From Alphaproteobacteria bacterium (GTDB taxonomy: Bacteria; Pseudomonadota; Alphaproteobacteria; Micavibrionales; CSBR16-224): a stretch of DNA of 20,992 bases. The stretch covers positions 1 to 20,992 of the forward strand of contig SKHU01000014.1 of the NCBI GenBank assembly GCA_007116755.1. The letters run 5' to 3'. Below are positions 1 through 7,600 of the stretch, piece by piece (positions within the stretch are counted from its first letter, which is position 1; each line of letters begins with the position of its first letter). The notes beneath the pieces were generated by a model that was not told the DNA's origin, searched no databases, and saw nothing but the letters and a program-made list of their open reading frames with translations. Made by a program: the position numbers and the translations under genes.

Positions 1-4
1 AAAA

Positions 5-80
5 TGGGGCGACTGACGGGGATTGAACCCGCGACATCTCGGACCACAACCGAGTGCTCTACCACTGAGCTACAGCCGCC
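5..80 (-). tRNA. tRNA-His (anticodon GTG)
   Basis: Read on the minus strand this folds as a complete cloverleaf. The acceptor stem is 7 bp, the D arm is GCTC...GAGC, and the anticodon stem CTCGG/CCGAG encloses loop TTGTGGT. The T arm is GCGGG-TTCAATC-CCCGT and the CCA end is encoded (5-7). The anticodon GTG (complement at 45-47) reads histidine codons. A G at position -1 (base 80) faces C73 (base 8), the classic bacterial histidine identity pair recognised by HisRS. Many Rhizobiales, Rhodobacterales and Caulobacterales lack this pair, so it is a useful lineage hint. A promoter lies just upstream (109-138). Confidence 0.96.
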
Positions 81-108
81 GCAAAATGTCTTTGAAAAAG
101 ACCATACT

Positions 109-138
109 TCTATAAACCGAAACCGCCCGCAACGTCAA
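109..138 (-). promoter_or_regulatory. Promoter of tRNA-His
   Basis: On the minus strand TTGACG (138-133) and TATAGA (114-109) are separated by 18 bp, close to a sigma-70 consensus. The predicted transcription start is near 102, about 20 nt before the mature tRNA 5' end. The short leader holds a small hairpin (88-102, stem GTCTTT/AAAGAC, loop of 3). The promoter lies downstream of the stop codon at 155, so the tRNA appears to be transcribed separately from the gene before it. Confidence 0.6.
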
Positions 139-154
139 GCGGAACATCAAAAAA

Positions 155-754
155 TCAACCGCCGCCCTGACCCGGAGGTGTTCCCCCCTGCCCTGGAGGC
201 GTACCGCCCTGACCGGGCGGCGCGCTGCCCCCGCCGCCATCTTCATCGCCGCCGCCCGGATCATTCCCCGTCTCTCCGTCTCCGCTTTCCGGCGGCCCTC
301 CTGTGTCCGGTTCTTGCTGCTCAGCCTGTTCCGCAAGCGCTTCTTCAACCAGCGTATCCGCATCTTCCAGAAGATCGGTCTCCTCCGATGCTGCGGCTTC
401 AATCTCCTGCTGCGTGCCGCCAAGCAGTTCCCGCAGCCGCGCCTCGGCAGAGGTTTCGCGTTTTAGAAACAGATCAAGCGCCGCCGTGATGCCGAGGCTG
501 TTTTCACGCTCCCTGCCGCTGAAATCGGAATTGCGGCTCTGCGCCTGCGCTTCCGCAACCACCATGAAACTTTCCAGACTGGAAAAAATCCCGCCCGATG
601 ACGGCCGCCCGAAAACCCGCGCCAGAGATTCTGTTTGCGGATTGCGACGGAAGTTATCAGAGCCAAGTTCCAGCGCCGTGGCCGCGCCGCGCTCTGTTGC
701 GCCGCTGCGTGCCGCTGCTGAAAACTGCAACGATGTCAGAACAATATCCACCAT
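155..754 (-). CDS. Hypothetical protein with Pro/Gly-rich repeat tail
   Basis: This is a 199-residue open frame that I do not recognise. It starts at ATG 754 behind a weak GATGAG ribosome-binding site. Residues 1-120 are mixed Ala/Ser/Arg-rich sequence without a signal peptide or membrane span. Residues about 120-145 are strongly acidic and Ala/Glu-rich, probably helical. From about 147 the chain is Gly/Pro/Asp/Glu-rich, and it ends in three tandem PPGQGG units (about 179-199), which look disordered. The units use different codons, so the repeat is not a recent duplication. The first residues (MVDIVLT) recall the start of some alphaproteobacterial flagellins, but nothing after them does. The thioredoxin-like gene lies 135 bp upstream on the same strand. 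Confidence 0.6.
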   Translation of the reverse strand: MVDIVLTSLQFSAAARSGATERGAATALELGSDNFRRNPQTESLARVFGRPSSGGIFSSLESFMVVAEAQAQSRNSDFSGRERENSLGITAALDLFLKRETSAEARLRELLGGTQQEIEAAASEETDLLEDADTLVEEALAEQAEQQEPDTGGPPESGDGETGNDPGGGDEDGGGGSAPPGQGGTPPGQGGTPPGQGGG

Positions 755-776
755 TTGCTCATCACCGCCTTTTTTT

Positions 777-828
777 CATACACCTGAAGGCCGCCGTCAA
801 TCTGCGCGGCAGCCCTTTAAGGTGTATA
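777..828. repeat. Imperfect inverted repeat
   Basis: ATACACCT (778-785) faces AGGTGTAT (820-827), and both arms extend imperfectly with GAAGG/CCTTTA. The element lies between the unknown 199-residue gene (start 754) and the thioredoxin-like gene (stop 890). There is no T run after it in the minus-strand direction, so it is not a typical intrinsic terminator. It could be an operator or an mRNA leader structure for the downstream gene. Confidence 0.35.
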
Positions 829-839
829 AAGCTTCAAAC

Positions 840-868
840 TCCGTATATCTCTTTCTATTATATACGGA
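840..868 (-). other. A/T-rich hairpin with embedded -10-like box
   Basis: TCCGTATAT (840-848) pairs perfectly with ATATACGGA (860-868) around an 11-nt loop. It starts 22 bp past the stop codon of the minus-strand thioredoxin-like gene, so it may be a weak 3' end structure. The minus strand also reads TATAAT across 862-857 inside it, which could be a -10 box for the unknown gene at 754. I could not find a well-spaced -35 hexamer, so either role is open. Confidence 0.3.
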
Positions 869-889
869 AAAAGCTGAAAAAATGGTAAA

Positions 890-1459
890 TCAGGCGGCGT
901 TTTCGCTGCGCCATTTGATCGAGCACCCCATTGAGGGGGGCTGATGCTCCGGCCCTTTCCCGGTTTCGGCGACCTGCAGCATGGCATCAAGCAATTCACG
1001 CGCAGTATCTTCCGTGGCCGGACGCGAGGGTGTCACATCATCCAGACGGCCGCGGTATTGCAGCTTCATCTCCGCATTAAAGCCGAAGAAATCCGGCGTA
1101 CAAACCGCATCATAATCCCGCGCGATATGCTGCGTCTCGTCAATCACGTAAGGAAAGGTGAAACCGTTTTCCTGCGAAAAACGCTGCATATTCTCGAAAC
1201 TGTCATCGGGATAATTTTCCGTGTCATTCGGCATGACGGCGACAACACCAATCCCGTTTTCCTGAAGTTTTTTAACATCTTCGACAAGAGTTTTGATGAT
1301 CGCCTTCACATAAGGGCAGTGATTGCAGATAAACATCACCAGCACGCCCTTTTCGCCGCGCACATCGGCAAGACTATAGGTTTTGCCGTCCACCCCCTTC
1401 AGGGAAAAATCCGGAGCGGTAAAAGACGTATCACAAATCGGTGTATGTGTCAGAGCCAT
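890..1459 (-). CDS. Thioredoxin-fold redoxin (AhpC/TSA-like) family protein
   Basis: This 189-residue cytoplasmic protein has a redoxin fold. Residues 13-40 give the N-terminal strand and APDFSL start typical of AhpC/TSA-TlpA domains. A CxxC site follows (CNHCPY, Cys45 and Cys48) at the start of the active-site helix, and CTPDFF near residue 120 supplies the loop with a cis-proline candidate and a third cysteine. The family is usually annotated as thioredoxin or redoxin family protein; its substrate is not established, and a thiol-disulfide or peroxide-related reductase role is inference. The start at 1459 follows an AAGGAAC ribosome-binding site. It diverges from the unknown gene at 1598, sharing a 138-bp control region. 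Confidence 0.85.
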   Translation of the reverse strand: MALTHTPICDTSFTAPDFSLKGVDGKTYSLADVRGEKGVLVMFICNHCPYVKAIIKTLVEDVKKLQENGIGVVAVMPNDTENYPDDSFENMQRFSQENGFTFPYVIDETQHIARDYDAVCTPDFFGFNAEMKLQYRGRLDDVTPSRPATEDTARELLDAMLQVAETGKGPEHQPPSMGCSIKWRSENAA

Positions 1460-1539
1460 CAGTCATGTTCCTTTTCTTGTTTTTGCTGCCTTATTTCCTC
1501 TTTATCCCAGCCTAACCGATCTATGCGGCAATTACCAGC

Positions 1540-1568
1540 TTGACCGCGCCGCTTCCGCGCTCTATCAT
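1540..1568 (+). promoter_or_regulatory. Promoter for the 192-residue gene
   Basis: TTGACC (1540-1545) and TATCAT (1563-1568) are separated by 17 bp, which fits sigma-70 spacing. The predicted transcription start is near 1575, about 23 nt before the ATG at 1598. Confidence 0.55.
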
Positions 1569-1597
1569 AAAAAATCGCCGCAATCAGGAAAACAAAT

Positions 1598-2176
1598 ATG
1601 GATTACAAACACGGATTATCGGCTTTGCCGAAAGAGTTGATGGAAAAACTGTCCAAAATTCCGTCATGGCAAAAATTTGCCAAAAAAAATCAGGACTGGG
1701 ACCATGACACTCTTGACGCAATGTTCAAAGATGTCGGAAAAGCTTTGAACAAGGACGAAAAAACCTTATTTTACCGTGCTCTGCTGCAAAGCGTTGCCGA
1801 AGCCGCCACGACGACCCTTGAGCCCTATGTCAAAGTCGCAAAGCCGCTCATCGAGGCCGGTGTCACCAAACATGCAAATGATGCCTTCAAGCCCGGCTCG
1901 AAACAGGCGGTGGAAATGGCAAAAATGGTCATCCAGACCAATATCACCATCATCATGCTGTGCAATATCTATGAAGCGCAGGTCGATAACGGAGAAATGC
2001 CGATTGATGCGCTGAACGATGCCATTCTGGATATTGCCGAAATGACCGGCAACAAAGATCATTTCAAACGCGCCACCGTTGTTTATGATACCTGCCGCAA
2101 TCTGGTCAACAGTCCGGAACTCTATCCGAAAAATCCCGCGCCGAAAAAAGGCGGGAACAACAAATTCACCCCCTGA
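1598..2176 (+). CDS. Hypothetical protein (192 residues)
   Basis: I do not recognise a family. The sequence looks like a soluble, mostly helical cytoplasmic protein. It has a Lys-rich N-terminal half, a moderately hydrophobic helix near residues 107-125 (VIQTNITIIMLC) that is too short and polar to be a sure membrane span, and a Pro/Lys/Asn-rich tail after residue 172. No signal peptide or cysteine metal motif is visible. The start ATG lies a few bases after CAGGAAAA, and a good promoter precedes it, which supports a real gene. The next gene is 130 bp downstream and has its own -10-like box, so this gene may be monocistronic. Confidence 0.75.
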   Translation: MDYKHGLSALPKELMEKLSKIPSWQKFAKKNQDWDHDTLDAMFKDVGKALNKDEKTLFYRALLQSVAEAATTTLEPYVKVAKPLIEAGVTKHANDAFKPGSKQAVEMAKMVIQTNITIIMLCNIYEAQVDNGEMPIDALNDAILDIAEMTGNKDHFKRATVVYDTCRNLVNSPELYPKNPAPKKGGNNKFTP

Positions 2177-2201
2177 CCCGCATGCATTTGCTACGGAAAT
2201 A

Positions 2202-2210
2202 TGTTACAAT
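2202..2210 (+). promoter_or_regulatory. Extended -10 box upstream of the DUF2794 gene
   Basis: TGTTACAAT matches an extended -10 element (TGn followed by TACAAT). I see no well-placed -35 hexamer, which extended -10 promoters can lack. The transcript would start near 2217, about 90 nt before the ATG at 2307. Confidence 0.35.
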
Positions 2211-2280
2211 AGTAAGTGGTCTGCAATTTTACCGTATTCCGCTGCAACAGTGTCGGCAGAATTTACAGGGCGTTAAAAAC

Positions 2281-2306
2281 AGAGTGGTCAAATAGAGTGG
2301 TCAAAT
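2281..2306 (+). repeat. Perfect 13-bp tandem duplication at the DUF2794 start
   Basis: AGAGTGGTCAAAT occurs twice in a row (2281-2293 and 2294-2306) and directly abuts the ATG at 2307. The only purine-rich ribosome-binding candidate (GAG) lies inside the repeat, so the duplication also doubles the apparent ribosome-binding region. Confidence 0.9.
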
Positions 2307-2651
2307 ATGGCGCAATTTTTCAGTCTTTACGGACAGCGTTACCCGGGACAAAATGTCACATTCAATAAACACGAACTCGGCCAGATTCTTTCCGTTTACG
2401 GCACACGCGTTTCAAAAGGCGAATGGAAGGATTACGCGCTGGACTGCACCGGCGACAGCGCCATGTTTTCAATTTTCCGCCACAGCAATGAAAAACCGGC
2501 CTTTGTCGTCTCCAAAACAGTCGGGCGCGGCCATATGAAACGTCAGGCACGCTATTCGGTGATGATGGAGGGGAAAACCGTCAGCCACAGCAACAGCCTG
2601 CTGGAGGCGCTGGAAGTCTTCTACGACAAAGAACGCAAGAAGGAAAGATAA
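2307..2651 (+). CDS. DUF2794 domain-containing protein
   Basis: This 114-residue protein matches the pattern of DUF2794, a small family of unknown function found almost only in Alphaproteobacteria. Visible hallmarks are the opening strand with xVTFNKHELGQILSVYG, the GEWKDYALD block (about residues 37-46), the AMFSIFR strand, and the closing RYSVMMEGKTV with a Leu-rich helix. No signal peptide, membrane segment or catalytic motif is apparent. The 3' end lies 8 bp before the Sel1-repeat gene, so the two are probably co-transcribed. The start is fixed by the family N-terminus, but its ribosome-binding site is weak and lies in the 13-bp tandem duplication. Confidence 0.88.
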   Translation: MAQFFSLYGQRYPGQNVTFNKHELGQILSVYGTRVSKGEWKDYALDCTGDSAMFSIFRHSNEKPAFVVSKTVGRGHMKRQARYSVMMEGKTVSHSNSLLEALEVFYDKERKKER

Positions 2652-2659
2652 CAAACACC

Positions 2660-3220
2660 ATGATTGCGTCTGTCCGCCTGTATGTCCTCTGTATTCTGGT
2701 CGTCGCTGCCGTGGCGCTGCCCTCCGCCGCATTTGCGGCAAAGCAGCAGCAGCGGCAAATCCCCTATTTTTCTGATCCGGTCTATGAGCCGCTTTATGAA
2801 GATGCGGAACACCCGCTTGACATGTTGATCGAACTTGCCGAAGACGGCGATGCCCGCGCACAATTCATCATGGGCGACCTTTACGCCAAAGGCAAAGGCG
2901 GATTTCCGAAAGATGAAGAACAAGCGCAACACTGGTTCGAGGAAAGCGCCCGCAACGACTATCTGCACAGTTTCATCCGTCTGGCGGCAATGGCCGAAAG
3001 ACGCGGAGATATGGGCGAAGCTTATCAATGGTACAGCCTGGGTGAAAGCCGCGCCCGCCGCAGTGACAGCGCCCGGCATCTGTATATGGAAGAGCGTCTG
3101 GCCGCATTGAAGGAAAAACTGCAACGCGACGAGATTCGCGAAGCCGAACGCAACGCCCGTGACTGGCGGCGCGGCGGCCCGCGTATCACAGCCCCCCGTC
3201 AGGGCGGTTTCAACCAATAA
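2660..3220 (+). CDS. Secreted Sel1-repeat (SLR) protein
   Basis: The 186-residue product begins with a classic Sec signal peptide: a short basic start, a hydrophobic core (about residues 7-22) and an Ala-rich cleavage site AFA-A near residue 26. It is therefore predicted to be periplasmic. Residues about 52-125 hold two Sel1-like helical repeats, recognisable from LAEDGDARAQFIMGDLYAKGKG and the AQHWFEESA/AYQWYSLGE helices. Such repeats act as protein-binding scaffolds. The C-terminal part (about 130-186) is Arg/Glu-rich and basic, ending in a Pro/Gly-rich tail. It follows the DUF2794 gene by 8 bp, with AAGGAAAGATAA across the junction supplying the ribosome-binding site. Its partner is unknown. 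Confidence 0.85.
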   Translation: MIASVRLYVLCILVVAAVALPSAAFAAKQQQRQIPYFSDPVYEPLYEDAEHPLDMLIELAEDGDARAQFIMGDLYAKGKGGFPKDEEQAQHWFEESARNDYLHSFIRLAAMAERRGDMGEAYQWYSLGESRARRSDSARHLYMEERLAALKEKLQRDEIREAERNARDWRRGGPRITAPRQGGFNQ

Positions 3221-3224
3221 TATA

Positions 3225-3252
3225 TTGCAGCCCTGCGCGGTTTTGCTATACT
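3225..3252 (+). promoter_or_regulatory. Promoter of icd
   Basis: TTGCAG (3225-3230) and TATACT (3247-3252) are separated by 16 bp, with a TGC just before the -10 (extended -10). The transcript would start near 3259, giving a leader of about 40 nt before the ATG at 3299. Confidence 0.6.
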
Positions 3253-3298
3253 GCCCCTGTTTGTTTGATTTAAAAGAACAGGGAAAGGAACCTCATCC

Positions 3299-4531
3299 AT
3301 GAGCAGCAAAATCAAAGTCAAAAATCCGATTGTTGAAATCGACGGCGATGAAATGACCCGTATCATCTGGGATGTCATCAAAAACCGCCTGATTTTGCCT
3401 TATCTGGATGTTGATCTGAAATATTTTGATCTTGGCATTCAAAAACGCGACGAAACCGACGACCAGATCACGATTGATGCCGCCAACGCCATCAAGGAAC
3501 ACGGTGTCGGTGTCAAATGCGCGACCATCACACCGGATGAAGCACGTGTCGAGGAATTCGGGCTGAAAAAAATGTGGAAATCCCCCAATGGTACGATCCG
3601 CAACATTCTCGGCGGCACAGTCTTTCGCGAGCCGATTATCTGCAGCAATATCCCGCGCTATGTACCGGGCTGGACGCAGCCGATCATCATCGGCCGTCAC
3701 GCTTTCGGCGACCAGTACCGCGCCACAGATATCAAAATTCCGGGCAAAGGCAAACTGACCCTGACCTTCCAGCCCGAAGGCGGCGGCGCACCGGAAGTAC
3801 ATGAAATTTTTGATTTCACCGGCCCCGGCATTGCAATGGGCATGTATAATCTGGATGAATCGATCCGCGGCTTCGCCCGCGCCTGCTTTAATTATGGCCT
3901 GCAGCGCAATTACCCCGTCTATATGTCCACAAAGAATACGATTTTAAAAACCTATGACGGGCGTTTCAAAGACCTGTTCCAGGAAGTGTTTGACGGCGAA
4001 TTCAAGGCCGAATTCGACAAGCGCGGCCTGACTTACGAACACCGTCTGATCGACGATATGGTCGCCTGTGCCATCAAATGGGACGGCGGCTTTGTCTGGG
4101 CATGCAAAAACTATGACGGCGACGTGCAGTCCGATGTCGTAGCGCAGGGCTTCGGCTCGCTCGGCCTGATGACCTCTGTTCTGCTGACACCGGATGGAAA
4201 AACCGTCGAGGCGGAAGCCGCGCACGGCACGGTCACGCGCCATTACCGCCTGCATCAGGACGGCAAGCCGACCTCCACCAACCCGATCGCCTCGATTTTT
4301 GCATGGACGCAAGGCCTGCGCTATCGCGGAAAATTCGATGAAACGCCCGATGTTGTCGAATTTGCCGATACGCTGGAGCGTGTCTGCGTTCAAACCGTCG
4401 AGGACGGCCATATGACCAAAGACCTCGCCCTTCTGGTCGGCAAAGATCAGAAATGGCTGACCACGGAAGAATTCATGAATAAACTCATCGAAAATCTGGA
4501 AACGGCGATGGGAAAGGCTAAAGCCGCGTAA
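3299..4531 (+). CDS. icd: NADP-dependent isocitrate dehydrogenase (class II, eukaryote-like)
   Basis: The 410-residue enzyme oxidatively decarboxylates isocitrate to 2-oxoglutarate with NADP in the TCA cycle. It belongs to the homodimeric class II type typical of Alphaproteobacteria and eukaryotes. Substrate-site residues are visible: Ser95 and Asn97 in KSPNGTIRN, Arg101, Arg133, Tyr140 in DQYRATD, Lys212 in [12 protein letters not shown], and metal ligands Asp252, Asp275 and Asp279. His309 and Arg314 in HGTVTRHYR are the NADP-phosphate site. Length and residue numbering match the mammalian enzymes almost exactly. The start follows AGGGAAAGGAACC. A hairpin overlaps the stop codon, and the gene converges on the NAD-glutamate dehydrogenase gene. 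Confidence 0.98.
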   Translation: MSSKIKVKNPIVEIDGDEMTRIIWDVIKNRLILPYLDVDLKYFDLGIQKRDETDDQITIDAANAIKEHGVGVKCATITPDEARVEEFGLKKMWKSPNGTIRNILGGTVFREPIICSNIPRYVPGWTQPIIIGRHAFGDQYRATDIKIPGKGKLTLTFQPEGGGAPEVHEIFDFTGPGIAMGMYNLDESIRGFARACFNYGLQRNYPVYMSTKNTILKTYDGRFKDLFQEVFDGEFKAEFDKRGLTYEHRLIDDMVACAIKWDGGFVWACKNYDGDVQSDVVAQGFGSLGLMTSVLLTPDGKTVEAEAAHGTVTRHYRLHQDGKPTSTNPIASIFAWTQGLRYRGKFDETPDVVEFADTLERVCVQTVEDGHMTKDLALLVGKDQKWLTTEEFMNKLIENLETAMGKAKAA

Positions 4532-4549
4532 TTTAAAAACACGCGGCTT
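4521..4549 (+). terminator. Hairpin over the icd stop codon
   Basis: AAGCCGCGT (4521-4529) pairs perfectly with ACGCGGCTT (4541-4549) around an 11-nt A/T-rich loop; the icd stop TAA (4529-4531) lies at the edge of the loop. No U tract follows, so this is not a textbook intrinsic terminator. It may protect the 3' end or terminate together with the hairpin array that begins in its right arm. Confidence 0.5.
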
Positions 4550-4630
4550 GAGGTGTTATGATACCGCTCGAGGTATTTTCATACCTCTCCTTAAGGTATT
4601 TTGATACCACCCTTGAGGTATTTTTATACC
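4547..4630. repeat. Four tandem 19-bp units with internal inverted repeats
   Basis: Units at 4547-4565, 4567-4585, 4590-4608 and 4612-4630 follow the consensus CTTGAGGTATTTTNATACC. Each holds a small inverted repeat GGTAT-N4-ATACC; the first has GGTGT, which still pairs with ATACC through a G-U pair. Unit-to-unit distances are 20, 23 and 22 bp, about two turns of the DNA helix. The loops vary (TATG, TTTC, TTTG, TTTT) while the arms are conserved. The array fills the junction between the convergent icd and glutamate dehydrogenase genes. A role in transcript ends, RNA stability or protein binding is inference. Confidence 0.85.
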
Positions 4631-4639
4631 GCCTCTCTG

Positions 4640-7600
4640 TTATCCGAGAAAGCGCCGGATGGACTGCGCCGCCAGCATCAGCATCGGCGCATCAACCATC
4701 GGTGCGCGGTCGATTTCGGAGATGAGATGTTCAACATGGCGCAATCTGCTGCGGTTTTCCTTTTTCCATTCATCCAGATGCTTATGCCCCGGCAGGGGGC
4801 AGCCGCGATCGGAAACGATGGACAGCGTCAACTGCTCCTGATAATGGAAAAACTCGTCAACCAGCCCGCTCAACGCCCGCGCCTGCCAGTGATCCTCCGA
4901 TTTTATATTCCAGCATTGCTGCCGCAGCCAGTCCAGACGCAGCATCTGGCCGACTCCGAAATAGACGGCGGCGATATCCTTCAGATTGCTGCCGCCGCAA
5001 CTTTGCCCGATCTCGATAATCACCGGCGCAGCATCCAGAAGGCGGATACCGGAAACAGTCTCCGCCAGTTTTGCCGGCATCCCCTCTTCCTTGAGTTCCT
5101 CCTTGCGTGTCTCGATACGGTCGCGCACATAGTGCGGGATCAGATCGCGGATAACGGATTCAATTTCTCCGATGCCTTTGGTCAGTGCGGCGGATTCCGA
5201 TGCAACATCATCCATGGCACGGTTGCGGCGCAACAGCCATGTGACCGTATGTTTCAACAAGACATAGATTTCGCCAAGCGCCAGCATCTGCACTTCAGCC
5301 GGCACTTTATTGTCCAGCGCCTCGATTTCATCCCAAAGCGCCGGAATGCCGTAAGCGCGGATCATAATCAAAAACGCCTTGACGATATCAACAGAAGTTG
5401 CGCCGGTTTTTGTCATCCGTGATTTGATAAAGACCGGCCCCATGCGGTTGACCAGCGCATTCGCCAGCAGCGTTGCAATAATCTCGCGCCGCAAACCATG
5501 TTCAAGAATTTCCTGTTTGTATTTTTTCAGAGGTTCGGGGAAATAAAAGAACAGCCATTCTTCCATACCTTTTTCATCCGGCAGGCATGAATCCAGAATT
5601 TCCTGATAAAGTGTGATCTTGGCGTAAGACAGAACGATGGACAGTTCCGGACGCGTCAAACCGCGCCTGTCCTGCAGCATCCGGCCGATTGTTTCCTCGT
5701 CGGGAAGATGCTCAAGACGGCGGTCGAGAACGCCTTTTTTCTCAAAATCGCGCAACAGCGCAGCATAAAGCGATAACTGGCCGCTTGCCCGGTTTTCCGC
5801 CAGCGACAGCGCCTGACTCTGCTGGTAATTGTCGTCCAGCACCAGCGCTGCGACTTCGTCTGTCATATCATAGAGCAGCTTGTCGCGCTTTTTGCGTGTC
5901 AGCTTGTTGTCCCTTTCAACGGCGTTCAGCAGAATTTTGATATTCACCTCATGATCCGAACAGTCAACGCCGCCGGAATTATCGATGAAATCCGTATTCA
6001 ATCGCCCTTCATTGATCGCATATTCAATACGGGCTTTTTGCGTCATGCCCAGATTAGCCCCCTCCCCGATCACCTGTGCCTGCAACTCGCGCGCATCAAC
6101 GCGTACGGCATCATTGGCGCGGTCATCCGCATCTGCGTGGCTTTCCGAGCGGCTTTTGACAAATGTGCCGATACCGCCGAACCACAGCAATTCGGTTTCC
6201 GCCTTCAGCATGGCGTGCATCAACTCGTCCGGTGTCATTTTATCCTTGCGGATTCCAAGACAGGCTTTGATCTCCGGTGTCAGCGTCAGGGATTTTTCGC
6301 TGCGCGAATAGATGCGCCCGCCTTTGGAGAGTTTTGCCTCGTCATATTGATCCCATCCGCCGCGCGCCTTGAAAAGCCGCCGGCGTTCCTTGAAACTTTC
6401 CGCCGCATCGGGATCAGGATCGCAGAAAATATGCAAATGATTGAACGCGCCGATCAGGCGAATATATTTGGACAGCAGCATACCATTGCCGAAAACATCG
6501 CCGCCCATATCACCAACGCCGATGACGGTGAATTCCTCTTTTTGAATATCCTTGCCGATCTCGCGGAAATGGCGTTTAACGGATTCCCATGCGCCGCGCG
6601 CCGTGATCCCCATTTCCTTATGATCGTAACCGGCCGAACCGCCGGAGGCGAATGCGTCATTCAGCCAGAAACCGGCTTTTTCCGAAAGCTTGTTGGCCAT
6701 ATCGGAAAATGTTGCCGTGCCTTTATCTGCAGCGACGACCAGATACGGGTCATCTTCGTCATAGCGCACCGTGTTTTCCGGCGGAATGATTTCTCCCATA
6801 TCATTATTGTCCGTCAAATCCAGCAGCGATTGCACGAACATCTGATAACAGGCAATTCCCTCCTGCTGGAATGCTTCACGCCCGCCTTCCTGCGGCGGGT
6901 TTTTCACGATAAACCCGCCCTTTGCGCCGACCGGCACAATCACGGCATTTTTGACCATTTGCGCCTTCAGCAACCCCAGCACTTCCGTACGAAAATCATC
7001 ATGGCGATCCGACCAGCGGATGCCGCCGCGCGCAATTTTTCCGCCGCGCAGATGCACGGCCTCCACACGCGCCGAATAGACAAAAATTTCAACATGCGGA
7101 CGCGGACGCGGCAGAAACTCGATATTCGCACTGTCCAGCTTGATCGCAAGGCAGGGGCGGATATCCCCGTTCTCATCGCGCTGATAGTAATTTGTCCGCA
7201 GGGTTTTCTCAATCAGCGTCCAATAGGCGCGTAAAATTCTGTCCTGATCGAGTTTTGCGACATCATTCAGTTTTTTGTCCAGAGCCTTGCGGTATTTGGC
7301 CGCTGCAGTCTCCCGCTTTTTTTCCGAAAGTGACGGGTCATGCAACGCTTTATACAGCGCAACAAGGTCGCGCGTAATATCGGCATGTTCAATCAGTGTC
7401 GATTCAATATAACGGCGGCTATAGGCAAAACGCGCCTGTTTCAGATAGCTGGTATAGCTGCGGACAATCCAGACTTCCCGCCATATCAGGCCGGCCTGCA
7501 GAACCAGCGCGTTCAGCGCGTCATTTTCCGCTGTTTCCTGCCAGATTTGCAAAAACGCTTCTTCAAAAATATCTTTGACCTCCTGCAGGTCAAAACCCGC

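Noticed and set aside
155..754. Flagellin-like identity for the 199-residue protein
   Set aside because: Only the first seven residues resemble flagellin starts; the helical D0/D1 sequence patterns are absent and the tail is a Pro/Gly repeat.
2110..2160. Terminator at the end of the 192-residue gene (CCCGC...GCGGG)
   Set aside because: The stem lies within the coding sequence and is followed by AACAAC rather than a T run.
4547..4630. The four-unit repeat as a CRISPR array
   Set aside because: The gaps between the 19-bp units are only 1-4 bp, far too short for spacers, and no cas genes are present.
5951..7234. Plus-strand open frame (427 codons) opposite the glutamate dehydrogenase gene
   Set aside because: It is antisense to the conserved catalytic core of the dehydrogenase, with no recognisable domain; other plus-strand frames at 4601-9502 are rejected likewise.
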